From assembly GCF_002236115.1 (NCBI RefSeq), contig NZ_NIWT01000002.1:806001-870000 (forward strand): DNA of 64,000 nucleotides, given 5' to 3'. A program made the position numbers and the translations under genes. The first letter of the stretch is position 1. Every line of letters begins with the position of its first letter. The notes below the pieces were generated by a model. The model did not search any database and was not told the DNA's origin. It worked only from the letters and a program-made list of their open reading frames with translations. This document shows, in pieces, positions 55,108-63,676 of the stretch. The DNA is from Pseudomonas jessenii (GTDB lineage Bacteria > Pseudomonadota > Gammaproteobacteria > Pseudomonadales > Pseudomonadaceae).

Positions 55108-56007
55108 ATGCAATCTACTTTCAGCAAAGGCGTCATATTTGCACTCTCCGCTGCGGCACTGAACGCAACGATCGGTGTACTCAGCAAAGTACTCATGAGT
55201 AATGGTTTCACCGCTAGCAGTGTCGCTGTCATCAAGACCGTACTTGGTTGCGTGCTTCTCTCGATCTTACTGTTTTTCCTCAAGCGCCCGGCGGCGTCGA
55301 CCAAATGGACTCGGGCGGCTATCTGCGCATTCCTTGGCATCTTTGTGCTGTTCCATTTCGAAACGTCCGCCTATCGACACTACGCTGCGGCAGGTGTGGT
55401 GGTGGTGCTGATGGCCAGTGCCTCAATTTCCTCGATCATTCTGGGGCGCATTTTCCTCAAGGATGCCATCACCGCGAACGCTACCGTTGGCGCCGCACTG
55501 GCTATCGCTGGGATCTCGGTGATCTTCGGCGGCGACCTGCAGCAGGGCTTTACCCTGCAAGGTGCTGCGCTCGCCTCCATGGCCGGCTGCGGCTATGGGG
55601 CCTTTTCGGTTGCCATGAAGCGTATGGGTGTGTCGGGGGGACTGCACTTCACCCGACAATTGTTGTTCTTTGGCAGCCTGTACCTGCTGATGCCGGCTGC
55701 GGCCGATGGTTTCGCGATGGGCGAGCTGTCGCCGCTGGCGATCGCCGCGCTGCTGGCGTTGGCCACGCTGCCGACAATCCTGGGCTTCTTCTGCACCACC
55801 AAGGCCATCGAGTATCTCAAGCCATCCCAAGTGCAAGCGCTGGAGCTGACCGAGCCACTGTTCGCCGCGCTGCTGGCGTTTGTGGCGCTCAATGAAGTAC
55901 CGCGCGAAAGCCTGTACGCGGGAGCGGCACTGATCATCGTCGGCCTGTGTTTCTCCAATGAACTAATCCGCTTGGGCAGCAAAGCATCCGTCCCTTCGAC
56001 CGAGTGA
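55108..56007 (+). CDS. EamA/DMT family transporter
   Basis: A 299-residue membrane protein with ten predicted helices in two EamA repeats. The first repeat starts GVIFALSAAALNATIGVLSK and the second GAALASMAGCGYGAFSVAMK; EYLKPSQVQALELTEPLFAA is a common EamA segment. These proteins usually export metabolites or amino acids. The start at 55108 fits the family; the open frame extends to 55018 without support. Substrate unknown. Confidence 0.88.
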   Translation: MQSTFSKGVIFALSAAALNATIGVLSKVLMSNGFTASSVAVIKTVLGCVLLSILLFFLKRPAASTKWTRAAICAFLGIFVLFHFETSAYRHYAAAGVVVVLMASASISSIILGRIFLKDAITANATVGAALAIAGISVIFGGDLQQGFTLQGAALASMAGCGYGAFSVAMKRMGVSGGLHFTRQLLFFGSLYLLMPAAADGFAMGELSPLAIAALLALATLPTILGFFCTTKAIEYLKPSQVQALELTEPLFAALLAFVALNEVPRESLYAGAALIIVGLCFSNELIRLGSKASVPSTE

Positions 56008-56171
56008 GCTATTTTCGGATCCTGATTACTTTAGCAATCAGTGGTTTTTAAGTGTTTTGAGCGACTGACCGCTTCAGCCGATTTCTGCCGGTCATGAAGC
56101 CGAAATCAAGCTGAAGAACGTGCTCGGCGATGTTTGCGCAACTATGAGGACTCAACACTAAAGGCACCGAT

Positions 56172-57626
56172 TTAAGAAGGCGGTAAAGAGCCAGTCGCGG
56201 TATACGCAGGAAAAGACATCATCGATTCTGCTGACGGATGCTCGTAGGTGGAGGACAACATGGCGCTGAGTCGATCGCCCAACAGGTCCCAGGCACGCTT
56301 CTTCTCTTCGGCATAATCGTGATGCAGGTAGTGCCGTCTTACCCGGGAGCCGGCCAGCACATGGTTTTGGCAGCGATCGATGACGTCCAGGCTGACCCCC
56401 AAGGCCTGCATCATGGTTGCGCCCGTACGGCGTAGGTCATGCGGTGTCCAGTCGCCGTTTTGGCCGTCGGCAAGCACCAGCGTATCGTCGTGACGCCGTC
56501 TGGAGAGAGCCTTGCGGCTTTTGAATCGGGCCTGGCGATCGCCGACCTGTTTGCTCACCACTTTCACGTCCACATGCCCATCATCCTGCTTGTTCGGAAA
56601 GCACCACTGAGAGTCGCCCGTCAGGGTTTTGAGTTCCTGAAAGAAATGCAGGGCGAAGGGGGAGAGGAAAACATGGTGGTCCTGTTTCTTGCCGCGGGTG
56701 CCTTTGACGTTTTCACTGGGGAGGAACCAGGTCTGCTGGTCCAGATCGACATTTTTCCATTCGGCCTGCAGCAACTCGCCAATCCGACACAGGGTGCCCA
56801 GGCTGATCCAGAGCGCGAGTTGGGTTTCTTTTTTCAATGGCCGAATGCCTTCGTACTTTTGCCCGGCGGGGAGGGCGCTGTAATCGGCGGTCATTTGCTG
56901 GAAGCGGTTGTGCAGTTCCAACAGCTCCGCCGGCGAAAGGATGCGGCTTCGTTCCGCTTCGTAGTCGGCAGGGATCAGGGGGGAGATGTCGACCAGTTCA
57001 GTCGGATCGCCCTCGATCAATAAGGCCCGCCAGGGCTGACGCTTTCTGGCCCAACTAAACATCTGGGTGAGGTCGGCGAAAAAACTGATGGCTTGTCGGT
57101 AAGCGCCGCGGTTGACCACGGTGCGGATCAGCGCCCGAATATCGTGCTCGGACACATTGTTCACCGCGGTCTTGCCGAGGGCTGGCAAAAGGTCCTTGTT
57201 AAAACGGCGCCGCAGTTCGGCGTTGCCGTCTTTCCGCGCCACGCCATCCAACAGCCACGCCTTGGCCAGATCCTGGACGGTCAGCGTTTGCACCTTCGCC
57301 GCTTTTACTTGTTCGGCCTCTACGTTAGCCGCGGCGTATGCCTGTGCCTTGACGGTTTTCTTGTGTTCGTTGGGATTGATCTGCTCATCGATGAGCGCTC
57401 GGGCCTGGTTGCGGGCCTTGCGGATGTCCGCCAGGGATTTGCGTGGCCAGGACCCGCAGGCGTACTCTTTGTTCTGGTCGCCCCACCGATAGCGATAGAA
57501 AAAGCTGACCGACACGCCGTCCTTACGCACTGAGATTCGACCGGCCAGATTGCCGTCCTCCCGGAGGATTCGCCCAGCATCGTTGGCGGTCAGCGACTCG
57601 AGTTCCTTGATGGTGATTTTGGCCAT
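56172..57626 (-). CDS. Tyrosine site-specific integrase, right copy
   Basis: A 484-residue integrase closely similar along its length to the copy at 7238, with the same catalytic set (RIGELLQAEW, HDLRRTGATMM, VRRHYLHHDY). Differences are scattered substitutions and a shorter, divergent C-terminus. It starts 160 bp from the right tRNA-Pro fragment and is read away from it, so it sits just inside the right end of the 48.9-kb island and is the enzyme expected to move it. Confidence 0.95.
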   Translation of the reverse strand: MAKITIKELESLTANDAGRILREDGNLAGRISVRKDGVSVSFFYRYRWGDQNKEYACGSWPRKSLADIRKARNQARALIDEQINPNEHKKTVKAQAYAAANVEAEQVKAAKVQTLTVQDLAKAWLLDGVARKDGNAELRRRFNKDLLPALGKTAVNNVSEHDIRALIRTVVNRGAYRQAISFFADLTQMFSWARKRQPWRALLIEGDPTELVDISPLIPADYEAERSRILSPAELLELHNRFQQMTADYSALPAGQKYEGIRPLKKETQLALWISLGTLCRIGELLQAEWKNVDLDQQTWFLPSENVKGTRGKKQDHHVFLSPFALHFFQELKTLTGDSQWCFPNKQDDGHVDVKVVSKQVGDRQARFKSRKALSRRRHDDTLVLADGQNGDWTPHDLRRTGATMMQALGVSLDVIDRCQNHVLAGSRVRRHYLHHDYAEEKKRAWDLLGDRLSAMLSSTYEHPSAESMMSFPAYTATGSLPPS

Positions 57627-57785
57627 AAAATGGGTTCCCCCTACTTTTACCCCCACAAAAACGTCGGCTCTTGGTGGACGTTCCTGGACTCTCGTAGAGC
57701 CGAACACCGCTGGAGCTCAAGTAAATACTAGCTTAGAAAAATCCAGAGTAAAATTTTGGAAGCTTTCAAGAAGTATGAAAAAGTA

Positions 57786-57831
57786 GATGGGGTGCTAGGG
57801 GTCGAGTGTTCGAATCACTCCGTCCCGACCA
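57786..57831 (+). other. att site: 3' end of tRNA-Pro(GGG), right copy
   Basis: Identical over 46 bases to 8867-8912: anticodon-loop part, T arm, acceptor strand CGTCCCG, A and CCA. No tRNA 5' half precedes it. It is the right boundary of the island. Confidence 0.85.
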
Positions 57832-57840
57832 TATAATTCA

Positions 57841-57880
57841 AAGGGTTGCGAGATTTTATCTCGCGACCCTTTTTTATTTT
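57841..57880 (+). terminator. Rho-independent terminator following the right tRNA-Pro fragment
   Basis: AAGGGTTGCGAGA (57841-57853) and TCTCGCGACCCTT (57859-57871) form a 13-base stem followed by a T-rich tail. Compared with the left copy, one G-C pair is replaced by A-T on both sides of the stem. Confidence 0.85.
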
Positions 57881-58060
57881 TTATCGTTTTTACCCCTACA
57901 AAACGACTGGCACTGGGTGGAATCTTCGGCTGATACAAAGGCCAGAGCATGTCCCGGAAGGCACAAGCAGCACGTCAATGCGTCCAGTCAGACCTTCAGA
58001 CCGGCAGCTTCCCAATGGCACTGATGCCACTCTGCGCGTTGACCGCTGCTGGTCAGTAGT

Positions 58061-58250
58061 TTGAAGCAGTTGATCCATCCTCGAGCCGTGATTCAGAAGA
58101 AGTACAACGGTCATCCCATTGATGAGGAGATCGTGCGCTCGCTTTTGACCTTCTCGTTTTTCTTCACCATCACGATTGCCGCCATCGCCTTGGGCTTGGC
58201 TCTCATTGGCCTTGATTGGACAACGGCATTGAGCGGCGCCGCTACTGGGG
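58061..58250 (+). pseudogene. TrkH potassium transporter fragment
   Basis: The frame reads KQLIHPRAVIQKKYNGHPID and, after EEIVRSLLTFSFFFTIT, LALIGLDWTTALSGAATG. This is an internal C-terminal stretch of TrkH, including the start of the last pore repeat, where intact proteins continue ...ANVGPG. Here it breaks at about 58250 and joins a truncated ParA gene. Both ends are missing. Confidence 0.65.
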
Positions 58251-58954
58251 TGTGTACCGGACGCTGGTTGTCGACCTGGACGCCCAGGCCAACTCCACGT
58301 ATTACCTCACCGGCCTGACCGGGGATGATATTCCGGTGGGTATTGCGGACTTTTTCAAGCAAACGCTGTCTTCTGGGCCGGCAGCCAAAAAATGTCGCGC
58401 TCATATCGTTGAGACACCCTACGACAATCTTCACCTCATCACTGCCAGCCACGAGCTTTCGGATTTACAGCCCAAGCTGGAAGCGAAGTTCAAGATAAAC
58501 AAGCTGCGCCGGCTGTTGGATGACATTTCACAAGACTACGACCGGTTTTACATCGATACGCCGCCGGCGATGAATTTCTATGCGTTCAGTGCGCTCATCG
58601 CCGCCGATGCGGTTTTGATTCCATTTGATTCCATTTGATTGCGATACCTTCGCTCGCCAAGCGTTGTACCAGGTGCTGGCACAGGTGACCGAACTTCAGG
58701 CTGACCATAATGAATCACTGGCCGTTGAAGGAATTGTCATCAATCACTACGTCAGCACCACTGGCTTTCACCGCAATCTGGTCGAGGAACTCATCGGGGA
58801 AGGGCTGCCGATTCTTCCGGTGTATCTCAGCAGCTCGGTCAAGATGCGTGAATCTCATGAGCGGTGCTTGCCCTTGATCTACCTCGACAGGCATCACAAG
58901 CTGACAGGCCAGTTCGTTGATCTCTTGCATGTGCTGGAGGCGGCAACTGAGTGA
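58250..58954 (+). pseudogene. ParA family ATPase, N-terminally truncated and frameshifted
   Basis: The sequence matches the orphan ParA at 48319 from its LVVDLDAQANSTYYLTGLTG segment to the end, but the Walker-A part is gone, replaced by the TrkH fragment. A 10-bp tandem duplication of CCATTTGATT (58621-58630 and 58631-58640) shifts the frame between VLIPFD and CDTFARQALYQ. Two independent lesions make it a pseudogene. Confidence 0.85.
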
Positions 58955-59096
58955 ACGCTACTGTTACGGCCGGCGGCTGCCGAGAATTGAAAGATCTGGA
59001 AATAATGCATTCTATCGACTTGAAGGTGGGCGATCAAAACGCTGCTTAACTGAACAGGGCGTTTTCTCGGATCACTGTTCGAGCGAGGAGAAAGAA

Positions 59097-59510
59097 ATGG
59101 CTGACAAAATTCGGGTGCTGTTTGTCTGCGCTAAAAATGACGTCCGTTCGTTGCTGGCCGAGGCTATGCTTCGCCACACTGACTCTTCAAGCTTCGAAGC
59201 TTTCAGCGCTGGCCTTGAGCCCGGTGAGGTTGATCCTCGAACCGTAGAATCTCTCGAACACATCGGCATAGAGACCAACGGTCTGCGTAGCAAATCGATT
59301 AATGAATTTGACGGGCAGCAGTTTCACTACGTGATCACGCTGTGTGATAAATCCTCGGAAGACGCTTCACGGATGCCGTCCTCCGGTGAGGTGATCGTGT
59401 GGTGTTTTGAGGACCCGACGACCAGTGAGAAACATGAGCCTTTCCGCCATGCACTCCAAGAGATTCACGACCGCATCAAAATGTTTGTCACAGTGAAGAC
59501 AAGGCAGTGA
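59097..59510 (+). CDS. Low-molecular-weight phosphatase / arsenate reductase-like protein
   Basis: A 137-residue protein with the P-loop C-x5-R (C11 to R17, VCAKNDVRSLLAEAM), the fold of LMW tyrosine phosphatases and ArsC-type reductases. The loop KNDV differs from the usual TGNSA or HNSC forms. A later GEVIVWCFEDPTTSE supplies a DP pair like the acid Asp of the family. No ars genes flank it, so arsenate reduction is not supported by context. GAGGAG lies seven bases before the ATG. Confidence 0.85.
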   Translation: MADKIRVLFVCAKNDVRSLLAEAMLRHTDSSSFEAFSAGLEPGEVDPRTVESLEHIGIETNGLRSKSINEFDGQQFHYVITLCDKSSEDASRMPSSGEVIVWCFEDPTTSEKHEPFRHALQEIHDRIKMFVTVKTRQ

Positions 59511-59644
59511 GCTTGGATTCAGTGAAAACGACTACAAACTGTTGTTAGACTTGCATTCCAATGACCGCTATTGGCATGTGGATTCAAGCGGCCAGCAGCG
59601 GACTGAATGAGTTTCTCGATTCACTTTGAAGGAAAGCTTGCAAC

Positions 59645-59884
59645 TTACCAGCAAGCAAAATTGCTGCACAACGCAGCCATACGTTTAGCTTTTGCTACTG
59701 GCGGTCGCTCCAGTAGCCGCTGCATCAAAAAACGTATCCACAGATCCATTTTCCGATCCCTGGCGCCTGGTCCATAGGGAGATAATGACATCGTCTGCTC
59801 CAAGATACGCTCACTGGCAAAATCAGAACCAAGAGCTCCGATAAACCCGATGAACGATTGCTCATTGTTTACACCTTCCAACAA
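59645..59884 (-). CDS. Possible protein or gene remnant lacking an ATG start
   Basis: The frame (QSFIGFIGALGSDFASERIL, then RKMDLWIRFLMQRLLERPPV) looks coding and stays open up to a stop near 59930, but offers only a TTG at 59884 as start and no Shine-Dalgarno site. It ends at 59645. It may be the tail of a decayed gene. No family recognised. Confidence 0.3.
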   Translation of the reverse strand: MLEGVNNEQSFIGFIGALGSDFASERILEQTMSLSPYGPGARDRKMDLWIRFLMQRLLERPPVAKAKRMAALCSNFACW

Positions 59885-59922
59885 CTTATAGGTACAGACT
59901 GGAAAAAAACAATGGTGATCCC

Positions 59923-60156
59923 ATGAGCTGTCTTATTTGTGCAGGTGTCGCTGAACGCATTCGGTGCCATGGCCCGTGGGAGGAAAGAGATTGTCCCGCC
60001 TGTGGCCACTATCGAGTTTCCGATGCGCTCGTGTTGGCACTGATGGAGCAGGGGCAAATTTTTGATGTGAGCAAAACAAGGATTTGGCTGGCCAGTAAAC
60101 GCAAGGAAGTAGCCATTCCATCTATTGAGATCGACCAAGCGCTTTTGGTGCCATGA
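59923..60156 (+). CDS. Small zinc-ribbon-like protein (77 aa)
   Basis: A 77-residue protein with C3-x2-C6 and C24-x2-C27 (GPWEERDCPACGHYRVSD), enough for one zinc site, followed by a helical half (ALVLALMEQGQIFDVSKTRI). GGTGA lies five bases upstream of the ATG. I recall similar proteins in other pseudomonads as hypotheticals. It may be a nucleic-acid-binding or adaptor protein (inference). Confidence 0.6.
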   Translation: MSCLICAGVAERIRCHGPWEERDCPACGHYRVSDALVLALMEQGQIFDVSKTRIWLASKRKEVAIPSIEIDQALLVP

Positions 60157-60360
60157 AGTGTCTATTGTCTAAAGCTGACTGCCCTCGCTTGCATTCGCCT
60201 TTATATCCGTGAGTTACGCGTCGTAGTAAGTCACGTTCTGGACGCTCGAATCACGTGGATATATAGACTCAGTGAGCTGTACCTTCTAGCTCTTTCGATA
60301 TGTAGTCAGCGAAGGCACAATGCCTATCCTTTTTTGGCTGGCCTTGCAGGAGGCCTTGAA

Positions 60361-61458
60361 ATGATCAAAACGCCGTACTACCTCATCGACAAACAGAAGC
60401 TGCTGGTCAACATGCAGAAGATCGCCTATGTGCGCGAGCAGTCGGGGGCCAAGGCCCTGCTGGCGCTCAAGTGCTTCGCGACCTGGTCGGTGTTCGACCT
60501 GATGCAACAATACATGGACGGCACCACCTCGTCGTCCCTGTACGAGCTCAAGCTCGGTCGTCAGAAGTTCGAAGGCGAGACCCACGCCTACAGCGTGGCT
60601 TGGGCCGATGACGAGATCGAAGAGATGCTCGACAACAGCGACAAGATCATCTTCAACTCCATCAGCCAGCTGCAACGCTTTGCCGAGCGCTCGCAAGGCA
60701 AGGTCCGCGGCCTGCGGGTCAACCCGCAAGTAAGCAGCTCCGACTACCTGCTGGCCGACCCGGCGCGCCCGTTCAGCCGGCTGGGCGAGTGGGACCCGGT
60801 GAAGATCGAAGGCGTGATCGATCAGATCTCTGGCTTCATGTTCCACAACAACTGTGAGAACGGCGATTTCGGCCTGTTCGACCAAATGCTGTGCACCATC
60901 GAAGAACGCTTCGGCGAGCTGCTGCACAAGGTCAACTGGGTGAGCCTGGGCGGCGGCATTCACTTCACCGGCGAAGGCTACGCGCTGGACGCGTTCTGCG
61001 CGCGGCTCAAGGCCTTCTCGCAAAAATATGGCGTGCAGGTTTACCTGGAGCCGGGCGAAGCGGCGATCACTAACAGTGCCTCGCTGGAAGTGACCGTGCT
61101 CGACACCCTGTACAATGGCAAGCACCTGGCGGTGGTGGACAGCTCCATCGAAGCCCACTTGCTGGACCTGCTGATCTACCGCCTCAACGCCAAATTGGCG
61201 CCGAGCGACGGCGAGCATACCTACATGGTGTGCGGCAAGTCGTGCCTGGCCGGGGACATCTTCGGCGAGTATCAGTTTGATAAACCGCTGGCCATCGGCG
61301 ACCGCCTGTCGTTCGTCGATACCGCGGGCTACACCATGGTCAAGAAGAACTGGTTCAACGGCCTGAAAATGCCGTCCATCGCAGTGAAACAACTCGACGG
61401 TACCGTCGAGGTGGTTCGTCAATTCGATTTTGAAGACTATCTGTCCAGCCTTTCCTGA
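60361..61458 (+). CDS. nspC: Carboxynorspermidine decarboxylase
   Basis: A 365-residue PLP enzyme of the alanine-racemase-like decarboxylase fold. PLP lysine K37 lies in ALLALKCFATW, the conserved FMFHNNCENGDF binds substrate or cofactor, VSLGGGIHFTGEGY is the phosphate-binding region, and the catalytic Cys295 is in CGKSCLAGDIFG. It decarboxylates carboxy(nor)spermidine to (nor)spermidine. It is followed after 29 bp by the dehydrogenase gene, completing the pathway. AGGAGG lies seven bases before the ATG. The G+C content rises clearly here compared with the preceding 4 kb. Confidence 0.93.
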   Translation: MIKTPYYLIDKQKLLVNMQKIAYVREQSGAKALLALKCFATWSVFDLMQQYMDGTTSSSLYELKLGRQKFEGETHAYSVAWADDEIEEMLDNSDKIIFNSISQLQRFAERSQGKVRGLRVNPQVSSSDYLLADPARPFSRLGEWDPVKIEGVIDQISGFMFHNNCENGDFGLFDQMLCTIEERFGELLHKVNWVSLGGGIHFTGEGYALDAFCARLKAFSQKYGVQVYLEPGEAAITNSASLEVTVLDTLYNGKHLAVVDSSIEAHLLDLLIYRLNAKLAPSDGEHTYMVCGKSCLAGDIFGEYQFDKPLAIGDRLSFVDTAGYTMVKKNWFNGLKMPSIAVKQLDGTVEVVRQFDFEDYLSSLS

Positions 61459-61487
61459 AACGGACAGATAAAGGAGAAGTAAAGCAA

Positions 61488-62741
61488 TTGAAAAAGAACG
61501 TTCTTATCATTGGTGCAGGAGGTGTCGCCAAGGTGGTGGCCCACAAGTGCGCGCAGCACAACGACGAACTTGGTCGTATCGCTATCGCGTCGCGCAACAT
61601 CTCCAAATGCCAGGCCATCATCGACAGCGTCAAGGCTAAGGGCAGCCTCAAACAGCCCGCCGAAATCCAGGCATTCTCGCTGAACGCCCTGGATGTCGAA
61701 GCGACCAAGGCGCTGATCCGCGAAACCGGATCGCAGATCGTCATCAACGTCGGTTCCGCCTTCCTCAACATGTCGGTGCTGCGCGCCTGCATCGATGCCG
61801 GCGTGGCCTATCTGGACACCGCCATTCACGAAGAACCGGGCAAAATCTGCGAGACGCCGCCCTGGTATGGCAACTACGAGTGGAACCACCTGCAGGAATG
61901 CCAAGAGAAGAACATCACCGCCATTCTCGGTGTGGGCTTCGACCCGGGTGTGGTCAACGCCTATGCGGCGCTGGCACAACAACAGTATTTCGACCGCATT
62001 GATTCGATCGACATTCTCGACGTCAATGCCGGCTCCCATGGCAAGTATTTCGCCACCAATTTCGACCCGGAAATCAATTTCCGCGAGTTCACCGGACAGG
62101 TCTGGAGCTGGCAGAACAGTCAGTGGACCAGCAACACTATGTTCGAGGTCAAGCGTACTGATGACCTGCCGGTCGTAGGCGCGCAGAACCTGTACCTGAC
62201 CGGCCACGATGAAGTGCACTCGCTGTCGAAAAACCTCGACGTGCCCAACGTGCGTTTCTGGATGAGCTTCGGCGAGCACTACATCAATGTGTTCACCGTA
62301 CTCAGGAACCTTGGCTTGCTCTCCGAGCAACCGGTCAAGACCGCCGAAGGCCTGGAAGTCGTGCCGCTGAAAGTGGTCAAGGCCGTGCTGCCTGACCCGA
62401 GCTCGCTGGCGCCTGGCTACACTGGCAAGACCTGCATCGGCGACCTGATCAAGGGCACCAAAGATGGGCAGCTGCGCGAGGTGTTCATCTACAACGTGGC
62501 CGACCATGAAGAAGCCTACGCAGAAACCGACAGCCAAGGCATTTCCTATACGGCTGGCGTGCCGCCAGTGGCTGCAGCGCTGCTGGTCGCCCGCGGCGAG
62601 TGGGACGTGCAACGCATGGCCAACGTCGAAGAGCTGCCGGCTATGCCGTTCCTCAGGGCGCTGGACGTGATGGGCCTGCCGACCCGCATCAAGGATGAGA
62701 ATGGAGACCGCCCCTGGAGCGGTAACGCCGAAGGCTCGTAA
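61488..62741 (+). CDS. Carboxynorspermidine dehydrogenase (saccharopine dehydrogenase family)
   Basis: A 417-residue NADPH-dependent enzyme that condenses a diamine (putrescine or diaminopropane) with aspartate semialdehyde to make carboxy(nor)spermidine. The N-terminal Rossmann motif is IGAGGVAKVVAHKCAQ; the saccharopine dehydrogenase-like core includes ILGVGFDPGVVNAYAA and GLEVVPLKVVKAVLPDP. The start is a TTG at 61488 with AAGGAG upstream. With nspC it gives an S-adenosylmethionine-independent triamine route. Confidence 0.92.
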   Translation: MKKNVLIIGAGGVAKVVAHKCAQHNDELGRIAIASRNISKCQAIIDSVKAKGSLKQPAEIQAFSLNALDVEATKALIRETGSQIVINVGSAFLNMSVLRACIDAGVAYLDTAIHEEPGKICETPPWYGNYEWNHLQECQEKNITAILGVGFDPGVVNAYAALAQQQYFDRIDSIDILDVNAGSHGKYFATNFDPEINFREFTGQVWSWQNSQWTSNTMFEVKRTDDLPVVGAQNLYLTGHDEVHSLSKNLDVPNVRFWMSFGEHYINVFTVLRNLGLLSEQPVKTAEGLEVVPLKVVKAVLPDPSSLAPGYTGKTCIGDLIKGTKDGQLREVFIYNVADHEEAYAETDSQGISYTAGVPPVAAALLVARGEWDVQRMANVEELPAMPFLRALDVMGLPTRIKDENGDRPWSGNAEGS

Positions 62742-62769
62742 CATACAACTGAGCTTCATTGCCTGCTGC

Positions 62770-62798
62770 AAAAACGCCGCTCAATAAGCGGCGTTTTT
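62770..62798 (+). terminator. Terminator of the nspC-dehydrogenase operon
   Basis: Perfect 12-base arms (AAAAACGCCGCT at 62770-62781 and AGCGGCGTTTTT at 62787-62798) around a CAATA loop, 29 bp after the dehydrogenase stop. The sequence from here to 63037 shows no gene. Confidence 0.9.
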
Positions 62799-63037
62799 GT
62801 TTGTACGTGACTTTTTTGAATACGCCGAAGAGAGTTCACAACCTATGCTTTTGTTCCGGCTCTTCGTACTGGAGCGGCATCTAACACCGTTCTTAAAAAC
62901 TGTAGATACAGGCAGAAGGCCAAAGACTGCCTAATGCTGACTGGTTTTTTTCATCGATTCCAATTGAGCTCAACTACGCCCAGTGTGAATTGGTGATCGC
63001 TCAGCGAGCGATCTAAATATTTCAGATGTACTAAAAA

Positions 63038-63676
63038 TCAGGAGGAAAAAACTTCCGAGCGTTGTTGCGCTGGCGCCTTGTGTCTGAGCGGTTGCTGCCA
63101 AGCTAGCTGCGCCTGGAGTTCAGCTACTGCATCCAAGACTCTCTGTGCCCAGCGCTCGTCTTCCGGATGTACGACAACCACGCGAAAACCGTGGTCATGA
63201 CCTTCAATCTGCACACCTTCGGAATCATCGACATGCAAGTCGATATCGAATGCTGGCGGAAATTTCGAAGGGGCGTTCGACAGCCCATGCATCGTCAGGG
63301 CATGGTTATGCCGCACACTGTTGACCACGCCGTCGACGCGGATACCGTAAAGTAATAGCCAACGCCGGATGTAGGAAGGCGTGCGACCCGATGACGTGTA
63401 GACCCAGATACTGCAGCCCTGGCGACGTAACTCTCGGGTCAGGGAGCGTGTTCCGATACGCAACGGCTCACCCAGCCAACGGTGGACACAGGCCGGCAGC
63501 CGGTTTTTCTCTACTGCGCACTGGTGGAGTTGGCAGGCCAGCGTGTCATCGATATCGAACGAAATCCGTATGCGCGGACGCCTGAACACGGGCATCGGGA
63601 TGGCACACTGGATGGCTTGCCATACACGGCTGCCGAAAGTTCGGCATTTAGCGAGCATTGGATGCCAGCTCATCAA
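63038..63676 (-). CDS. HAD superfamily hydrolase-like protein
   Basis: A 212-residue protein with HAD motif I (SFDIDDTLAC, D41 and D43), motif II in VYTSSGRTPSYIRRW, and later DLHVDDSEGVQIEGHDHG as the acidic motif IV. It would be a small phosphatase. Its start overlaps the stop of the Fic-like gene by four bases, so both are co-translated. A second ATG at 63673 is equally possible. Confidence 0.78.
   Translation of the reverse strand: MMSWHPMLAKCRTFGSRVWQAIQCAIPMPVFRRPRIRISFDIDDTLACQLHQCAVEKNRLPACVHRWLGEPLRIGTRSLTRELRRQGCSIWVYTSSGRTPSYIRRWLLLYGIRVDGVVNSVRHNHALTMHGLSNAPSKFPPAFDIDLHVDDSEGVQIEGHDHGFRVVVVHPEDERWAQRVLDAVAELQAQLAWQQPLRHKAPAQQRSEVFSS

Larger units (their letters stand above)
8913..57831. 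mobile_element. Genomic island bounded by tRNA-Pro att repeats (48.9 kb)
   Basis: Identical 46-bp tRNA-Pro(GGG) 3' fragments bound this segment, and a tyrosine integrase (56172-57626) lies just inside the right end. The cargo is metabolic and transport genes, an RND efflux system, an ABC exporter, an orphan ParA, and remnants of several insertion sequences. The left boundary has its own integrase on the far side (7238-8707), so that copy belongs to a neighbouring island. No conjugation or phage structural genes are visible, so self-transfer is unlikely. The extent is inferred from the repeats; excision has not been shown. Confidence 0.7.

Noticed and set aside
59097..59510. Arsenate reductase of an ars operon
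   Set aside because: No arsR, arsB or arsH nearby, and the P-loop sequence is not the typical ArsC form.
60286..62771. Long minus-strand open frames (378 and 444 codons) opposite the carboxynorspermidine genes
   Set aside because: They are antisense shadows created by the high GC3 of nspC and the dehydrogenase; no family features and no ribosome sites.
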